Shown here in pieces: positions 50,124-57,793 of a stretch of 64,000 bases of DNA (position 1 is its first letter; each line of letters begins with the position of its first letter). Made by a program: the position numbers and the translations under genes. Source of the stretch: a virus; the IMG/VR virus record IMGVR_UViG_3300042197_004429, positions 1 through 64,000 of that record. One strand, 5' to 3'. The notes beneath the pieces are model-generated. The model was not told the origin of the DNA and ran no database searches. It saw nothing but the letters and a program-made list of their open reading frames with translations.

Positions 50124-50386
50124 TCGATTTTTTTGGATATGACGTTGCAAATTCACCCGTTGATTTTTTTTCAAAATTACACTCTTGGCAAAACGAAGAA
50201 AAACCCGACGAACAAACAATAAACACAGCAGAGAGTTTTTTAAAACTGTGTGAAACTCAACCACATTCGATGATAGTTTTTGAGAGAATTATTGTTTTTG
50301 AGTGGTTGTATGACACAAGGTGGACTCAAGCCGAAATATCGGGAAAATTGATCACAACACTTACTTGCAAAAAATCATGTCAATAA
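50120..50386 (+). CDS. hypothetical protein, 88 aa
   Basis: ATG at 50120 overlaps the small-peptide stop; the longer frame starting at TTG 50036 is in the wrong frame for the coupled peptide. Soluble, Trp/Phe-rich. Not recognised. Confidence 0.5.
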   Translation: MIDFFGYDVANSPVDFFSKLHSWQNEEKPDEQTINTAESFLKLCETQPHSMIVFERIIVFEWLYDTRWTQAEISGKLITTLTCKKSCQ

Positions 50387-50658
50387 TTTTTAATAATTCA
50401 AAAATCAACCCTGGAACCGTGGTTGTTTTTGATGAAAAGTGTGTCAACCTATTTGTTTGGAAAAAAATGTCGGAAGAAGACCGAATCAAAAATTATGGAT
50501 TTTTAGGATATCGATCCGACAAAATTAAACGATTTGTTTTTCTTTGTGAAATTAAAAATGCCCCAGGACATTGTGTGTTAATTGATCTTGAAACACAACA
50601 AATATTAACGATGGTTCATACTAATTTGTTGAGAGAAGTTACAATTGAAGAGTTTTGA
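50377..50658 (+). CDS. conserved phage protein, 93 aa
   Basis: NPGTVVVFDEKCV, YGFLGYRSDK and FVFLCEIKNAPGHCVLID, ILTMVHTNLLREV are the landmarks of a small phage-conserved family. Mixed alpha-beta, with a Cys/His pair. Function unknown. ATG at 50377, 10 bp inside the upstream gene. Confidence 0.6.
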   Translation: MSIIFNNSKINPGTVVVFDEKCVNLFVWKKMSEEDRIKNYGFLGYRSDKIKRFVFLCEIKNAPGHCVLIDLETQQILTMVHTNLLREVTIEEF

Positions 50659-51260
50659 TGTTAAAAATTAAAAAACAAAAACACAACTCTGTACTCATCA
50701 GTGCAGACTCTCAAGAAGAGTTAGCAGATTCTTTTATGAGATTTCAAGAATTTTATGAAAACCCCCACTGGGCTGATAAAATATTCACAGTAGGACAGGT
50801 GAAAAAATGGTACTCGGAAAAATACGGTGCTGATACATATCGATTTGATTGGCATGGATTTAATTTTCCAAGTTGCGTTTTAAAGCCGTTTAAAGAAGGT
50901 CTTTTTGATCCGCTGACTGAGAACGAACATAAAATATTAAATTTTTTAAAGTATAGAAATGATGATTTTTATGTGATTGGATCTAACACCGACGATGTTT
51001 TAAAACACGAACTTAATCACGCCCTGTATTACACAAACAAAAAATACAGGGAAGAAACAAATAACTTGATTGATTCTAATAAAAAGCAATTAAAAAATGT
51101 TTTTTCTCACATACTAAAATTAGGTTATCATAAAAAAGTTTTGTATGATGAAACACAAGCCTATTGTTTAGATGATGGTTATTTTGAAAAACACAAAATC
51201 AATTTGTCTCCAAATTTTGTTTCAAAGTTAAAAATATTAAACGAGAAATTTTCAAAATGA
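50658..51260 (+). CDS. HExxH metallopeptidase-like protein, 200 aa
   Basis: LKHELNHALYYTNKKYREE contains the His-Glu-Leu-Asn-His zinc motif with a Glu 10 residues on; no transmembrane or signal segment. The N-terminal half includes the stretch WADKIFTVGQVKKWYSEKYG. The family is small and conserved in large phages; substrate unknown. ATG 50658 is preferred over TTG 50655. Overlaps the stop of the previous gene by one base. Confidence 0.6.
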   Translation: MLKIKKQKHNSVLISADSQEELADSFMRFQEFYENPHWADKIFTVGQVKKWYSEKYGADTYRFDWHGFNFPSCVLKPFKEGLFDPLTENEHKILNFLKYRNDDFYVIGSNTDDVLKHELNHALYYTNKKYREETNNLIDSNKKQLKNVFSHILKLGYHKKVLYDETQAYCLDDGYFEKHKINLSPNFVSKLKILNEKFSK

Positions 51261-51334
51261 AATTTATTTTAGTTTTGTTGCCCTCTATCCTAATGATTCG
51301 AATGTTGTTAGATCATTACCTTCAAGAAAGATAA
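51257..51334 (+). CDS. possible 25-aa hydrophobic peptide
   Basis: ATG overlaps the previous stop (ATGA). MKFILVLLPSILMIRMLL then a polar tail, one membrane helix. Only the coupling supports it. Confidence 0.35.
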   Translation: MKFILVLLPSILMIRMLLDHYLQER

Positions 51335-51336
51335 TT

Positions 51337-51846
51337 ATGGAAAAACTATTTTACACAATAAAAAATTATTTAAACTCAGACGGTTCCTTGCTTTGCAAAG
51401 AGGTTATATCAAAATTAAACCAATTTCATATTGACATAACTTTTGATTTTTCTAATGTTGATGATATTGATGAAAATTGGGCCAAAGATGTTTTTGCTCC
51501 TTTAAGCGTCTATTTAAAGCCTAATCTTTTTCATCGCATTGATTTTATTAATTGTGATCTTAAAATTTTGGATAAAATTAAACAAATAAAAAAACAATAC
51601 TCAGGCGAAGATAGTGCGATAAAGATTCTAAGTGAGTGGTGTTCTAATAGTATTTTTCGTCCTTATGTTCATCATGATGTTGACTTTGATGCTTTAAAAA
51701 TTTATCTTAAAGATGAACCGGACTATGTTGATCGTGTCACAGACAACATAGAAGTAAGACGAAGTTTTGAAACAAACGAAATCACAGGTGTTCACGTTCT
51801 AAACTTTGGGAGAATTTCAAGTGACAACCAAGAATATTTTTCTTGA
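51337..51846 (+). CDS. STAS-like hypothetical protein, 169 aa
   Basis: The N-terminal about 85 residues (ITFDFSNVDDIDENWAKDVFAPL) resemble the STAS/DUF4325-like beta-alpha fold. The middle (YVHHDVDFDALKIYLKDEPDY) and end (VHVLNFGRISS) are not recognised. Next gene starts inside its last 26 bases. Confidence 0.45.
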   Translation: MEKLFYTIKNYLNSDGSLLCKEVISKLNQFHIDITFDFSNVDDIDENWAKDVFAPLSVYLKPNLFHRIDFINCDLKILDKIKQIKKQYSGEDSAIKILSEWCSNSIFRPYVHHDVDFDALKIYLKDEPDYVDRVTDNIEVRRSFETNEITGVHVLNFGRISSDNQEYFS

Positions 51847-52081
51847 TATTGCTTCAAAAATTGATTTTGATGAAAAAGCCAAATCTTTGATTAATCTTTG
51901 GGAAGACGAACCTAAATCAATTCAAATTTTAGAAGTTTTAGACAAAAGCATATATTTTTCTTGGACAGGATCTCTTGGGATCCAATGTCTTCAAACTGCA
52001 TACGAATGTGCTTTGAAAAGGGAAGGCGTTTCTCATGATTACAATGCTAATCTTGCACTTTGGAGAGAACAACTAACATGA
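51821..52081 (+). CDS. hypothetical protein, 86 aa
   Basis: GTG at 51821 is supported by GGGAG at 51808-51812; the TTG at 51806 has none. Helical and acidic. Not recognised. Overlaps upstream by 26 bp and downstream by 4 bp. Confidence 0.55.
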   Translation: MTTKNIFLDIASKIDFDEKAKSLINLWEDEPKSIQILEVLDKSIYFSWTGSLGIQCLQTAYECALKREGVSHDYNANLALWREQLT

Positions 52082-52296
52082 GCTGGACTGATCAAAGACC
52101 GAAAGAAACGGGGTTTTACTGGTGCCGCCAACATGGACACACTCGTATGGTTGAGGTTTGGAAATATTCTCCAAAATATGACAAAGGCAACCTCTTTACA
52201 AATGAGGATGGTTGTTCTACAATTAATGATGAATTGTATTTAAATTCGTATTGGTACGGCCCAATTCAACCTCCCGATTTCGCAAACGAAACATGA
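52078..52296 (+). CDS. DUF551-like small protein, 72 aa
   Basis: MSWTDQRPKETGFYWCRQHGH followed by MVEVWKYSPK and YWYGPIQPP has the W-x-x-x-x-P-x-x-G-x-Y-x-x-x arrangement of DUF551-type phage proteins, whose role is unknown. Confidence 0.55.
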   Translation: MSWTDQRPKETGFYWCRQHGHTRMVEVWKYSPKYDKGNLFTNEDGCSTINDELYLNSYWYGPIQPPDFANET

Positions 52297-52949
52297 AAGA
52301 TTTTTTTTACAAACCTTTAAAGATCGAAGATAAAGAAGACAATATTTTTTTTTGGTCCGATATGCATTTAGGTCATCGCTGTCAAAGCTGGACAGAACCT
52401 TTGTATGTTAAAAGAGGTTTTAAAACTTTAGAAGAACATGATGTTTCACTTGTGAAAAGGTGGAATGAGCGTGTTTCTCACAATTCTATTGTTTTTAATT
52501 TAGGCGACATGTTATTTGGTAACGATGGTTATCAAAGATTATTGAATTATTTTGAAATGCTAAATTTTAAAACTATGTATCTTTTGTTTGGCAACCACAC
52601 AGCGGGAACAAAACAAGTTTTTGAAAGTTTACAAGACACAAATTGTTATCAAGTAAATTCTGAGAAACAAGTTGTTTTTTGTCCAAATTACATCGAGGCT
52701 TTTGTAAATGGGGTTCCTTGTGCTTTGAGCCATTATGCAATTGCGTCATTTAATGGACAAAGCAAGGGTGGCTTTATGATTCATGGTCACTCTCACGGAA
52801 ATTTATACCAGTCAGAGTTGGGCAAAATTTTATACCAAGCAAGAATTATTGATGTGGGTGTAGAAAATTGTTCAACTCCAATTTCTTTTAGAGAAATTAA
52901 ACAAAAGTTCAGAAACCAACCTGTGAGTTTTGATCATCATGGATCTTGA
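52293..52949 (+). CDS. calcineurin-like metallophosphoesterase
   Basis: 218 aa from ATG 52293. Full metal-binding set: FWSDMHLGH (D-x-H), VFNLGDML (G-D), FGNHT (G-N-H), ALSHYA and MIHGHSHG (G-H-x-H). A dinuclear phosphatase common in phages; substrate may be a nucleotide, RNA or protein. Coupled to the DUF551-like gene by ATGA. Confidence 0.85.
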   Translation: MKDFFYKPLKIEDKEDNIFFWSDMHLGHRCQSWTEPLYVKRGFKTLEEHDVSLVKRWNERVSHNSIVFNLGDMLFGNDGYQRLLNYFEMLNFKTMYLLFGNHTAGTKQVFESLQDTNCYQVNSEKQVVFCPNYIEAFVNGVPCALSHYAIASFNGQSKGGFMIHGHSHGNLYQSELGKILYQARIIDVGVENCSTPISFREIKQKFRNQPVSFDHHGS

Positions 52950-53697
52950 TTTGATAAGCAAATTATTCACTAGCTCTTTTTTAGCAACACTTGTTTCAAT
53001 TGTTTGTTGTTTGTTTGTTTTTTTAATTTTACTTGCGGTTGTTAATTGTTTTAGGTTGAATTACGGACGAGATGCTTATTGGGTCTTTTCTTGGTGTTTT
53101 TTTGTTTTAATTTTAAGTTGGTTTTTTAGTTTTGGTTTTTTTATGTCTTTAAAAAAAGAAACAAAAAGTGAAACAAAGGTGAAATTCCACAGTATTTTGT
53201 TTACTTCTACAGAGGTAAAAGGCAACTCTATTTTCACGCACATGGGAGGAAGACAGGAATTATTTGATGTAGAAAGAGTGGAACTAATGTGTATCGGCGG
53301 GGATTTGGACAATCCTAAATCCACATGGCAATTAAACGCTTGCGTATCTGATATTTGGTTTGTATCCTACAGTTTAAAGGGTCGGGTTGATGTTTGTTTA
53401 AATGCAGGACAACTAATCAACTATAATGACTGCCCCCCTTTAGAATGTGTATATTGGCAGGAACGCAAGGACTTGAGTTCCTCCGACAAAGCCGAGAACT
53501 ACTTCTGGCAGGAGTTCCACTCCGCAGACATTGCCTTCAAGAATAAAAAGCCTGTTTCGGTTTTGTACAGGCACATGCGGTTCAAGGATGGAGAGTGGAT
53601 CACTGTTGCGTCTTATAGTGCAAAATTTAGCGATACTCCATTGTTGGACAAGTATGACGGTTATCCGCCACAACCACTTGAGCAATCCGATGAATAA
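52939..53697 (+). CDS. membrane protein with two N-terminal helices, 252 aa
   Basis: Two hydrophobic segments (about 10-33 and 45-68), then a soluble domain of about 180 residues. The first about 510 bases are AT-rich like the phage, but from about 53450 the coding sequence is clearly GC-rich and codon use changes. The protein may be a fusion of phage and foreign sequence. Start ATG 52939 overlaps the phosphoesterase end by 11 bp. Confidence 0.55.
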   Translation: MDLDLISKLFTSSFLATLVSIVCCLFVFLILLAVVNCFRLNYGRDAYWVFSWCFFVLILSWFFSFGFFMSLKKETKSETKVKFHSILFTSTEVKGNSIFTHMGGRQELFDVERVELMCIGGDLDNPKSTWQLNACVSDIWFVSYSLKGRVDVCLNAGQLINYNDCPPLECVYWQERKDLSSSDKAENYFWQEFHSADIAFKNKKPVSVLYRHMRFKDGEWITVASYSAKFSDTPLLDKYDGYPPQPLEQSDE

Positions 53698-53884
53698 CAT
53701 CTACAAAACCTGCTTTGGCGGACCTTTCCATGGCAAAACTTTTGCTCCTCATCCCGGCGAAACAACTCTCAGAATTGCAGTCTGGTCTGAAGGAAAATAT
53801 GCGGGGGACAGTTTGTATCGGGTTGAGGAAGATCATTTAAATTACATAGGTTTTGACAAAACAAACAATTGGCCGAAAAAATAA
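53690..53884 (+). CDS. hypothetical protein, 64 aa
   Basis: ATG 53690 is coupled to the end of the previous gene. CFGGPFHGKTFAPHPGETTLRIAVW and the ending HLNYIGFDK suggest a small beta-rich domain; the family is unknown. GC-rich at its start. Followed by a TAATG junction. Confidence 0.55.
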   Translation: MNNIYKTCFGGPFHGKTFAPHPGETTLRIAVWSEGKYAGDSLYRVEEDHLNYIGFDKTNNWPKK

Positions 53885-54195
53885 TGAAAGAGTCAACTTT
53901 GCGAACATTTTGGTTTTTGTCTTGGATTGTCCAATTTGCCTTGATTTCGCTCGTTATTTTGGAATTGATTGATTCCAAACCGCCGTTCAAGGAAACCACT
54001 CCCGAGCCGCCCGTACTTAAACTTTCGGACTATCCAAAAACTGAAGAGCATTGTAAAATATGCCCCCAATGCCGGGCTAGATGGGATTTGATTGAAAAGA
54101 ATCAGATCACATGGGACAGCCCAGTTTGTTGCAACGAAGGGTTTGAAATTGGAATGCAAGAATTTAGGGAAAGACTTGGAAAAGAAAGAAATTAA
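53884..54195 (+). CDS. membrane-anchored zinc-ribbon protein, 103 aa
   Basis: Residues about 8-27 form a membrane helix. CKICPQCRARWDLIEK and PVCCNEGFE contain the Cys pairs of a small zinc ribbon. The remainder has a proline-rich linker (KPPFKETTPEPPV). Function unknown. Confidence 0.55.
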   Translation: MKESTLRTFWFLSWIVQFALISLVILELIDSKPPFKETTPEPPVLKLSDYPKTEEHCKICPQCRARWDLIEKNQITWDSPVCCNEGFEIGMQEFRERLGKERN

Positions 54196-54209
54196 ATAGG
54201 AGAAATAAA

Positions 54210-54347
54210 ATGTTTAAAAGAGGATTTGTTTTAGAATTATTCGGATTTATTCTTTTGTTTTTTTTTGTCGGTGATTATACTATTATTATTCGGGATAAAA
54301 TTTCATACCATTTTATCCAAAAACCACACGGGCAAAATAGAATATAA
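54210..54347 (+). CDS. frame 0 of an apparently frameshifted membrane protein (45 aa)
   Basis: ATG 54210 has GGAGA at 54199-54203, the best ribosome-binding site here. It encodes a hydrophobic start that after nine T (about 54258-54266) diverges into an unlikely peptide. A +1 shift at this run would join it to the next frame (54265-54585) and yield one proper membrane helix. A substitution or indel in the read is the alternative. Confidence 0.4.
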   Translation: MFKRGFVLELFGFILLFFFVGDYTIIIRDKISYHFIQKPHGQNRI

Positions 54348-54585
54348 ATTTCAGGATACCCTAGAATTTTGTGACAAAGACACAGACGAAATTGTTAAAA
54401 AATTAGATAATGTAGAATTTAGAGTGTTGGGGAAAGATACTTACATGTATGTGGTTAAAATGACAGTAGGACCATCACCAGAAGTTTTAATTATGAATCA
54501 ATTTCCTCCAAATACTTATTTAACATTTAGACAAACCACAGTTGAGGAAACGGAAAAGAAGGAAAAGAAAAAACATGTGGAATAA
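54265..54585 (+). CDS. membrane protein, likely continuation of frameshifted gene
   Basis: This frame has only a weak TTG start without a ribosome-binding site, but encodes the second half of a membrane helix and a soluble domain with DTLEFCDKDTDEIVKKLDNV and MTVGPSPEVLIMNQFPP. The C-terminus is Lys/Glu-rich. It is best read together with 54210-54264. Confidence 0.5.
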   Translation: MSVIILLLFGIKFHTILSKNHTGKIEYKFQDTLEFCDKDTDEIVKKLDNVEFRVLGKDTYMYVVKMTVGPSPEVLIMNQFPPNTYLTFRQTTVEETEKKEKKKHVE

Positions 54586-54916
54586 AAACATGAAAGAAAT
54601 GCCGATGGATACAAGGCTTTTACTTCTTTCCAAGCCGAAAACGAAAGAAAAGCGCAGATTTGTCGCCATTGCTGCTTTGGAAGAGTGGGGCGGCAAGAAA
54701 ATACTGATGTACCCCACTGGATACCCGGAGTTAATGCGACTCTGGGGGTGCAAGAAGGGAGACATTTCCGAATTCGAGGCTTGGATGTATTTTGATGAGA
54801 ACCCACTGGAATCCCGCACAGTCTCCAAGCCCGGTGCTGTTCTTGAGGTAAAGGCGGTTCCTATTCCGCCAAAAATTCAATCCAAGATGGCAGAAGCTAT
54901 AAGAGGAGAAAAATGA
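54575..54916 (+). CDS. hypothetical protein, 113 aa, GC-rich
   Basis: Start ATG 54575 follows AAGGAA. The basic N-terminus and centre (FVAIAALEEWGGKKILMYP, LMRLWGCKKGDISEFEAWMYFDENP) read normally, but GC content and codon choice (CTGATG, GGCGGC) are unlike the AT-rich neighbours. It probably comes from a different genome. Function unknown. Confidence 0.55.
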   Translation: MWNKNMKEMPMDTRLLLLSKPKTKEKRRFVAIAALEEWGGKKILMYPTGYPELMRLWGCKKGDISEFEAWMYFDENPLESRTVSKPGAVLEVKAVPIPPKIQSKMAEAIRGEK

Positions 54917-55182
54917 AATACAAACTAAAGAACATCCTAAACGGTGCAGTTTGGGCCGAAGATCATGTTGAGATTGAAATTTCGCCTGAAGAAGCCAATG
55001 ATCTTCGACAAGCTTTAAAAACTATTCAAAAACACAAAGAAGTTGCGATTAAAGCGTACAAATCACATAATGGATATAGTCCTGAACGTGATCATAAAGA
55101 TCCTACTCACTGGTGTGAGTTTGACTATTGTGTAAAAAATGATAAGATCATTGTTATCATAAGAAATGGCATGGCTGGCTAA
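54913..55182 (+). CDS. hypothetical protein, 89 aa
   Basis: ISPEEANDLRQALKTIQKHKE and HWCEFDYCVKNDKIIVIIR. Coupled to upstream (4-bp overlap) and downstream by one base. Its 3' two thirds (55017 on) are repeated 442 bp further downstream. Function unknown. Confidence 0.55.
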   Translation: MKYKLKNILNGAVWAEDHVEIEISPEEANDLRQALKTIQKHKEVAIKAYKSHNGYSPERDHKDPTHWCEFDYCVKNDKIIVIIRNGMAG

Positions 55183-55196
55183 TGATTGAAAAAGGA
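55017..55196 (+). repeat. direct repeat copy 1 (about 180 bp)
   Basis: This is the 3' end of the 89-aa gene plus the start of the following gene. It is nearly identical to 55459-55637, with a few substitutions (for example GCGTACA against GCATACA) and one deleted base. Confidence 0.85.
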
Positions 55197-55532
55197 ACTA
55201 AATTAATGGGAGAAAGAATGATGGAAAGAAGAAAATTCGTAAAGTCACTGTTGCCTCTGGCGGCGCTGAAAATCAACATCGGCGACTTTGCCACATGCCA
55301 GAAGGGCGAGCTCGGTCTCATACTCTGGGAACACTCCGCCAAAGACAAGAGAACCAACAGGCCGTACATCCTATATCACGGAATCAACTTGAGTCACGAC
55401 AAGTTCGGCCTCAACTGGCAGAGCCGATATCCCACGAAGGTCAACAAGAACTATGTCAAAAAACTGTTCAAAAACACAAAGAAGTTGCGATTAAAGCATA
55501 CAAATCACATAATGGATATAGTCCTGAAGTGA
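55182..55532 (+). CDS. GC-rich inserted gene between direct repeats
   Basis: 116 aa as written, possibly starting at 55221 with GGGAGA. The middle (LKINIGDFATCQKGELGLILWEHSAKDKRTNRPYI-type, HGINLSHDKFGLNWQSRYP) is a phage protein motif. It is markedly GC-rich in an AT-rich window. The last 20-25 codons (from about 55459) are read out of frame in repeat copy 2, so the original C-terminus has been replaced. Confidence 0.5.
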   Translation: MIEKGTKLMGERMMERRKFVKSLLPLAALKINIGDFATCQKGELGLILWEHSAKDKRTNRPYILYHGINLSHDKFGLNWQSRYPTKVNKNYVKKLFKNTKKLRLKHTNHIMDIVLK

Positions 55533-55622
55533 TCATAAAGATCCTAGTCACTGGTGTGAGTTTGACTATTGTGTAAAAAATGATAAGATCATTGTTATCA
55601 TCAGAAATGGCATGGCTGGCTA
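55459..55622 (+). pseudogene. duplicated, frameshifted 3' end of the 89-aa gene
   Basis: The codons for TVQKHKEVAIKAYKSHNGYSP are recognisable, then one base is missing relative to copy 1 and the frame ends early. No start codon of its own. It is a recombination scar. Confidence 0.7.
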
Positions 55623-55637
55623 ATGGTTGAAAAAGGA
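55459..55637 (+). repeat. direct repeat copy 2
   Basis: Copy of 55017-55196. The reading frame of the 89-aa protein is preserved up to about 55530 and then lost by a one-base deletion after CCTGAA, so this copy is decayed. Confidence 0.85.
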
Positions 55638-55883
55638 TCAAAACTAAAAGCCAAATGTCCTGATTGTGACACTGGGTGCGAAAAATGTTCTGAGGGTTAC
55701 ACCGAGGTAACTTTTGGAACAGAGGATAGTGTTTTGTATTCTTTGATCTGCAAAGATTGTGGAACTAGTGTTGGTGGCGGTTTTTTGGATTCAAAAACAA
55801 TAAAAATTATAGATATTATCAATAAGGGTGCCATGTGTCCTTTTTGTGAAGGAAAAAACATTGAAAGAATTATTGAGGAGTAA
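55623..55883 (+). CDS. zinc-ribbon protein, 86 aa
   Basis: CPDCDTGCEKCSEGY, CKDCG and CPFCEG offer three Cys pairs for zinc binding. Start codons MVEKGSKL are the repeat-copy version of MIEKGTKL at 55182, so the true gene was split by the duplication. Function unknown. Confidence 0.65.
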   Translation: MVEKGSKLKAKCPDCDTGCEKCSEGYTEVTFGTEDSVLYSLICKDCGTSVGGGFLDSKTIKIIDIINKGAMCPFCEGKNIERIIEE

Positions 55884-55886
55884 AAC

Positions 55887-56366
55887 ATGATAATCAAACC
55901 ACCAAGTAATATTGCCCTAAGAGATAATGAAAACACGGTTTTCTTGGCGGGCAGCATCGAAATGGGGTCTGCTATTGACTGGCAGTCTGATCTTGGGGAA
56001 TATTTCTCTAAGAAAGGTTATGTGGTATTTAATCCAAGACGAGATGATTGGGATAGCACATGGGAACAAAAATTTGAAAATCCTCAATTCTACCAACAAG
56101 TAAATTGGGAGTTAAATGCCCTAGATCAATCTTTTCACATAATAATGTATTTTGATCCTAAAACTAAAAGTCCAATTAGTCTTTTAGAGTTGGGATTGTA
56201 TGCCCACACTAGTAAACTATGGGTGATATGCCCAGAAGGTTTTTGGCGAAAAGGCAACGTGGACATTGTTTGCAACAGGTATAGAATTCCACTATTTACT
56301 AGTATTGAGGATTTTAAAAAGAAATGGGATACCTTTCCGAGTCTTGAGGAGCAGGGATTATTATGA
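55887..56366 (+). CDS. nucleoside 2-deoxyribosyltransferase-like protein
   Basis: 159 aa. VFLAGSIEMGSAIDWQ is the opening nucleotide loop, NPRRDDWDSTW the acidic site, and SPISLLELGLYAH carries the catalytic Glu of the family. Proteins of this type exchange deoxyribose between bases, or hydrolyse nucleotides. Three bases separate it from the zinc ribbon gene. Confidence 0.75.
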   Translation: MIIKPPSNIALRDNENTVFLAGSIEMGSAIDWQSDLGEYFSKKGYVVFNPRRDDWDSTWEQKFENPQFYQQVNWELNALDQSFHIIMYFDPKTKSPISLLELGLYAHTSKLWVICPEGFWRKGNVDIVCNRYRIPLFTSIEDFKKKWDTFPSLEEQGLL

Positions 56367-56560
56367 ACACTGACAACGCACAAAAAGACGGTTGGTGGAA
56401 TTGGACCATTAAAAAAGTTAGCACCACATGGAAGGACATTAGCAATTGTCTTCACGACAATTGTCCTTCTTGCGGCGGTACAGGAATAAGGAAAGATGGT
56501 TTGGGACCGTGCATTCACATGATGAGTTGTTCTTGTCCAAAATGTAGCCCCAGAATGTAG
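56363..56560 (+). CDS. Cys-rich small protein, 65 aa
   Basis: CPSCGGTGIRKDGLGPCIH and CSCPKC, a DnaJ-like CxxCxGxG motif and a Cys pair. The last codons lie in a 13-bp tandem duplication (56542-56567) that introduces the stop. Overlaps the previous gene by 4 bp. Confidence 0.55.
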   Translation: MNTDNAQKDGWWNWTIKKVSTTWKDISNCLHDNCPSCGGTGIRKDGLGPCIHMMSCSCPKCSPRM

Positions 56561-56567
56561 CCCCAGA
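56542..56567 (+). repeat. 13-bp tandem duplication
   Basis: TGTAGCCCCAGAA occurs twice in a row at the end of the Cys-rich gene. It changes the C-terminus by putting a stop in the second copy. Confidence 0.8.
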
Positions 56568-56592
56568 ATGCGCTAAAGGTTGTTTTTGTATT

Positions 56593-56808
56593 ATGCAAAA
56601 AGGCTGGACCTACAGAGTCGTTAAAAAAGGTGAACAATACGGTTTTTGGCTAGTTTTTGTTGACGAAAACGGCGATATTGTAAAAATAGACGAAAAACCT
56701 GAATCTGTCTATGCTTCAAGCATGGAAGGTTTAGAAGAAAAGTTTGACCTTATCAAAGATGCTTGGGAAAATCCCGTGATTGATTACAATACCGGAGAAG
56801 AGTTGTGA
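56593..56808 (+). CDS. hypothetical protein, 71 aa
   Basis: MQKGWTYRVVKKGEQYGFWLVF, then ESVYASSMEGLEEKFDLIKDAWENP. Small alpha/beta protein, not recognised. Four-base overlap with the next gene. Confidence 0.6.
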   Translation: MQKGWTYRVVKKGEQYGFWLVFVDENGDIVKIDEKPESVYASSMEGLEEKFDLIKDAWENPVIDYNTGEEL

Positions 56809-57104
56809 AAACTGTTGAATATTGCATTTGCGATGGTTGCAACAAACCAATAACTGATGAATTTGATGGATTAATTATACATGGTGGAATATACACCGCA
56901 GATCCTAAAGAAATGGGCGGACTAGTCGGGAATTATTTTGAGCCAGATACAAATGGAATGGTTGAATATAACAAAATTGCTAAAACAGTTTTGTGCATGA
57001 GTTGTTTTGATAAAACAATTTCAAAAGATAGATTTGTTTCTACTAATTACGCAGCGGATACTTTGCGAAAACTTGATGAATGGGAGCGTTGGGAAAGTCA
57101 ATGA
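56805..57104 (+). CDS. hypothetical protein with Cys pairs, 99 aa
   Basis: YCICDGCNKPITDEFDG and VLCMSCFDK suggest a zinc knuckle. Otherwise unrecognised. Coupled on both sides. Confidence 0.6.
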   Translation: MKTVEYCICDGCNKPITDEFDGLIIHGGIYTADPKEMGGLVGNYFEPDTNGMVEYNKIAKTVLCMSCFDKTISKDRFVSTNYAADTLRKLDEWERWESQ

Positions 57105-57340
57105 AACAAGAAGTTTTTGAAAAATGGATAAACGAGATTGATTGGGCCCATGGAGCCGGTCTCTCATCTAGATTAGAGAGACGCAAGGAAACCGTTTTGG
57201 GAAAAATTAAAAAAGCAAAAACAGACGAGGAAATTCTAGAAATATGTTGTGGAATTTTTCGTTGTGGATACGAAAAACATTTTCAAGACAAATTAAGGAA
57301 AATCAAAAATGGATCAAATTCGCAAATTACCAGCGGTTGA
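57101..57340 (+). CDS. hypothetical protein, 79 aa
   Basis: ATG 57101 overlaps the preceding stop. Helical, basic, WINEIDWAHGAGLSSRLERR, and a CCGIFRCGYE pair. The last 32 bases overlap the next gene. Unknown. Confidence 0.55.
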   Translation: MKQEVFEKWINEIDWAHGAGLSSRLERRKETVLGKIKKAKTDEEILEICCGIFRCGYEKHFQDKLRKIKNGSNSQITSG

Positions 57341-57791
57341 AGGTGGTCGAGTCGAAACCGGACCTGTTCAATTTGGAGATGATTGGCCGGGAATTTTTAT
57401 AAGGGGAGACAATGCGTTTGGTTACGCCATGGAATTGCAGAATGCTATGGCACAGATGCCAGAGTGCCTAGAAAAGATGCAAGTGAAGTGGCTTTGTGAA
57501 CTTCTGGCCGGGGCAGTTTTCAAACCCATCAAGCCACCAGAAAAGATCAAGGTTCCTACAATCGATGGCGAGGCCGAAGTGGAAGCCATGAGATTCACCG
57601 AAGAAAACAAGGATCAGGTCTACAACTGGGCGAGGTCAATTCAAAAGAATGTCTACCACGATTTCTCCGAAGACAACAAGCCCATATTGAGGATAACAAC
57701 AATTTTTGACGGGGAGATTATCTGCCGTCTTGGTGATTACTTGGTCAAAACAGACGATGAGCATACGTTAAATGTGGTGAAGGTAAATTGA
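57309..57791 (+). CDS. hypothetical phage protein, 160 aa, GC-rich
   Basis: GC content is clearly higher than in the flanking genes. The N-terminus DQIRKLPAVEGGRVETGPV, central alpha-helical part and end (RITTIFDGEIICRLGDYLVKTDDEHTLNVVKVN-like) resemble a phage protein family with a G-D-Y/W-I/L-V ending. Role unknown. Confidence 0.5.
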   Translation: MDQIRKLPAVEGGRVETGPVQFGDDWPGIFIRGDNAFGYAMELQNAMAQMPECLEKMQVKWLCELLAGAVFKPIKPPEKIKVPTIDGEAEVEAMRFTEENKDQVYNWARSIQKNVYHDFSEDNKPILRITTIFDGEIICRLGDYLVKTDDEHTLNVVKVN

Positions 57792-57793
57792 AC

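Noticed and set aside
51806-51820. TTG start at 51806 for the 86-aa protein
   Set aside because: No ribosome-binding site; GTG 51821 has GGGAG eight bases upstream.
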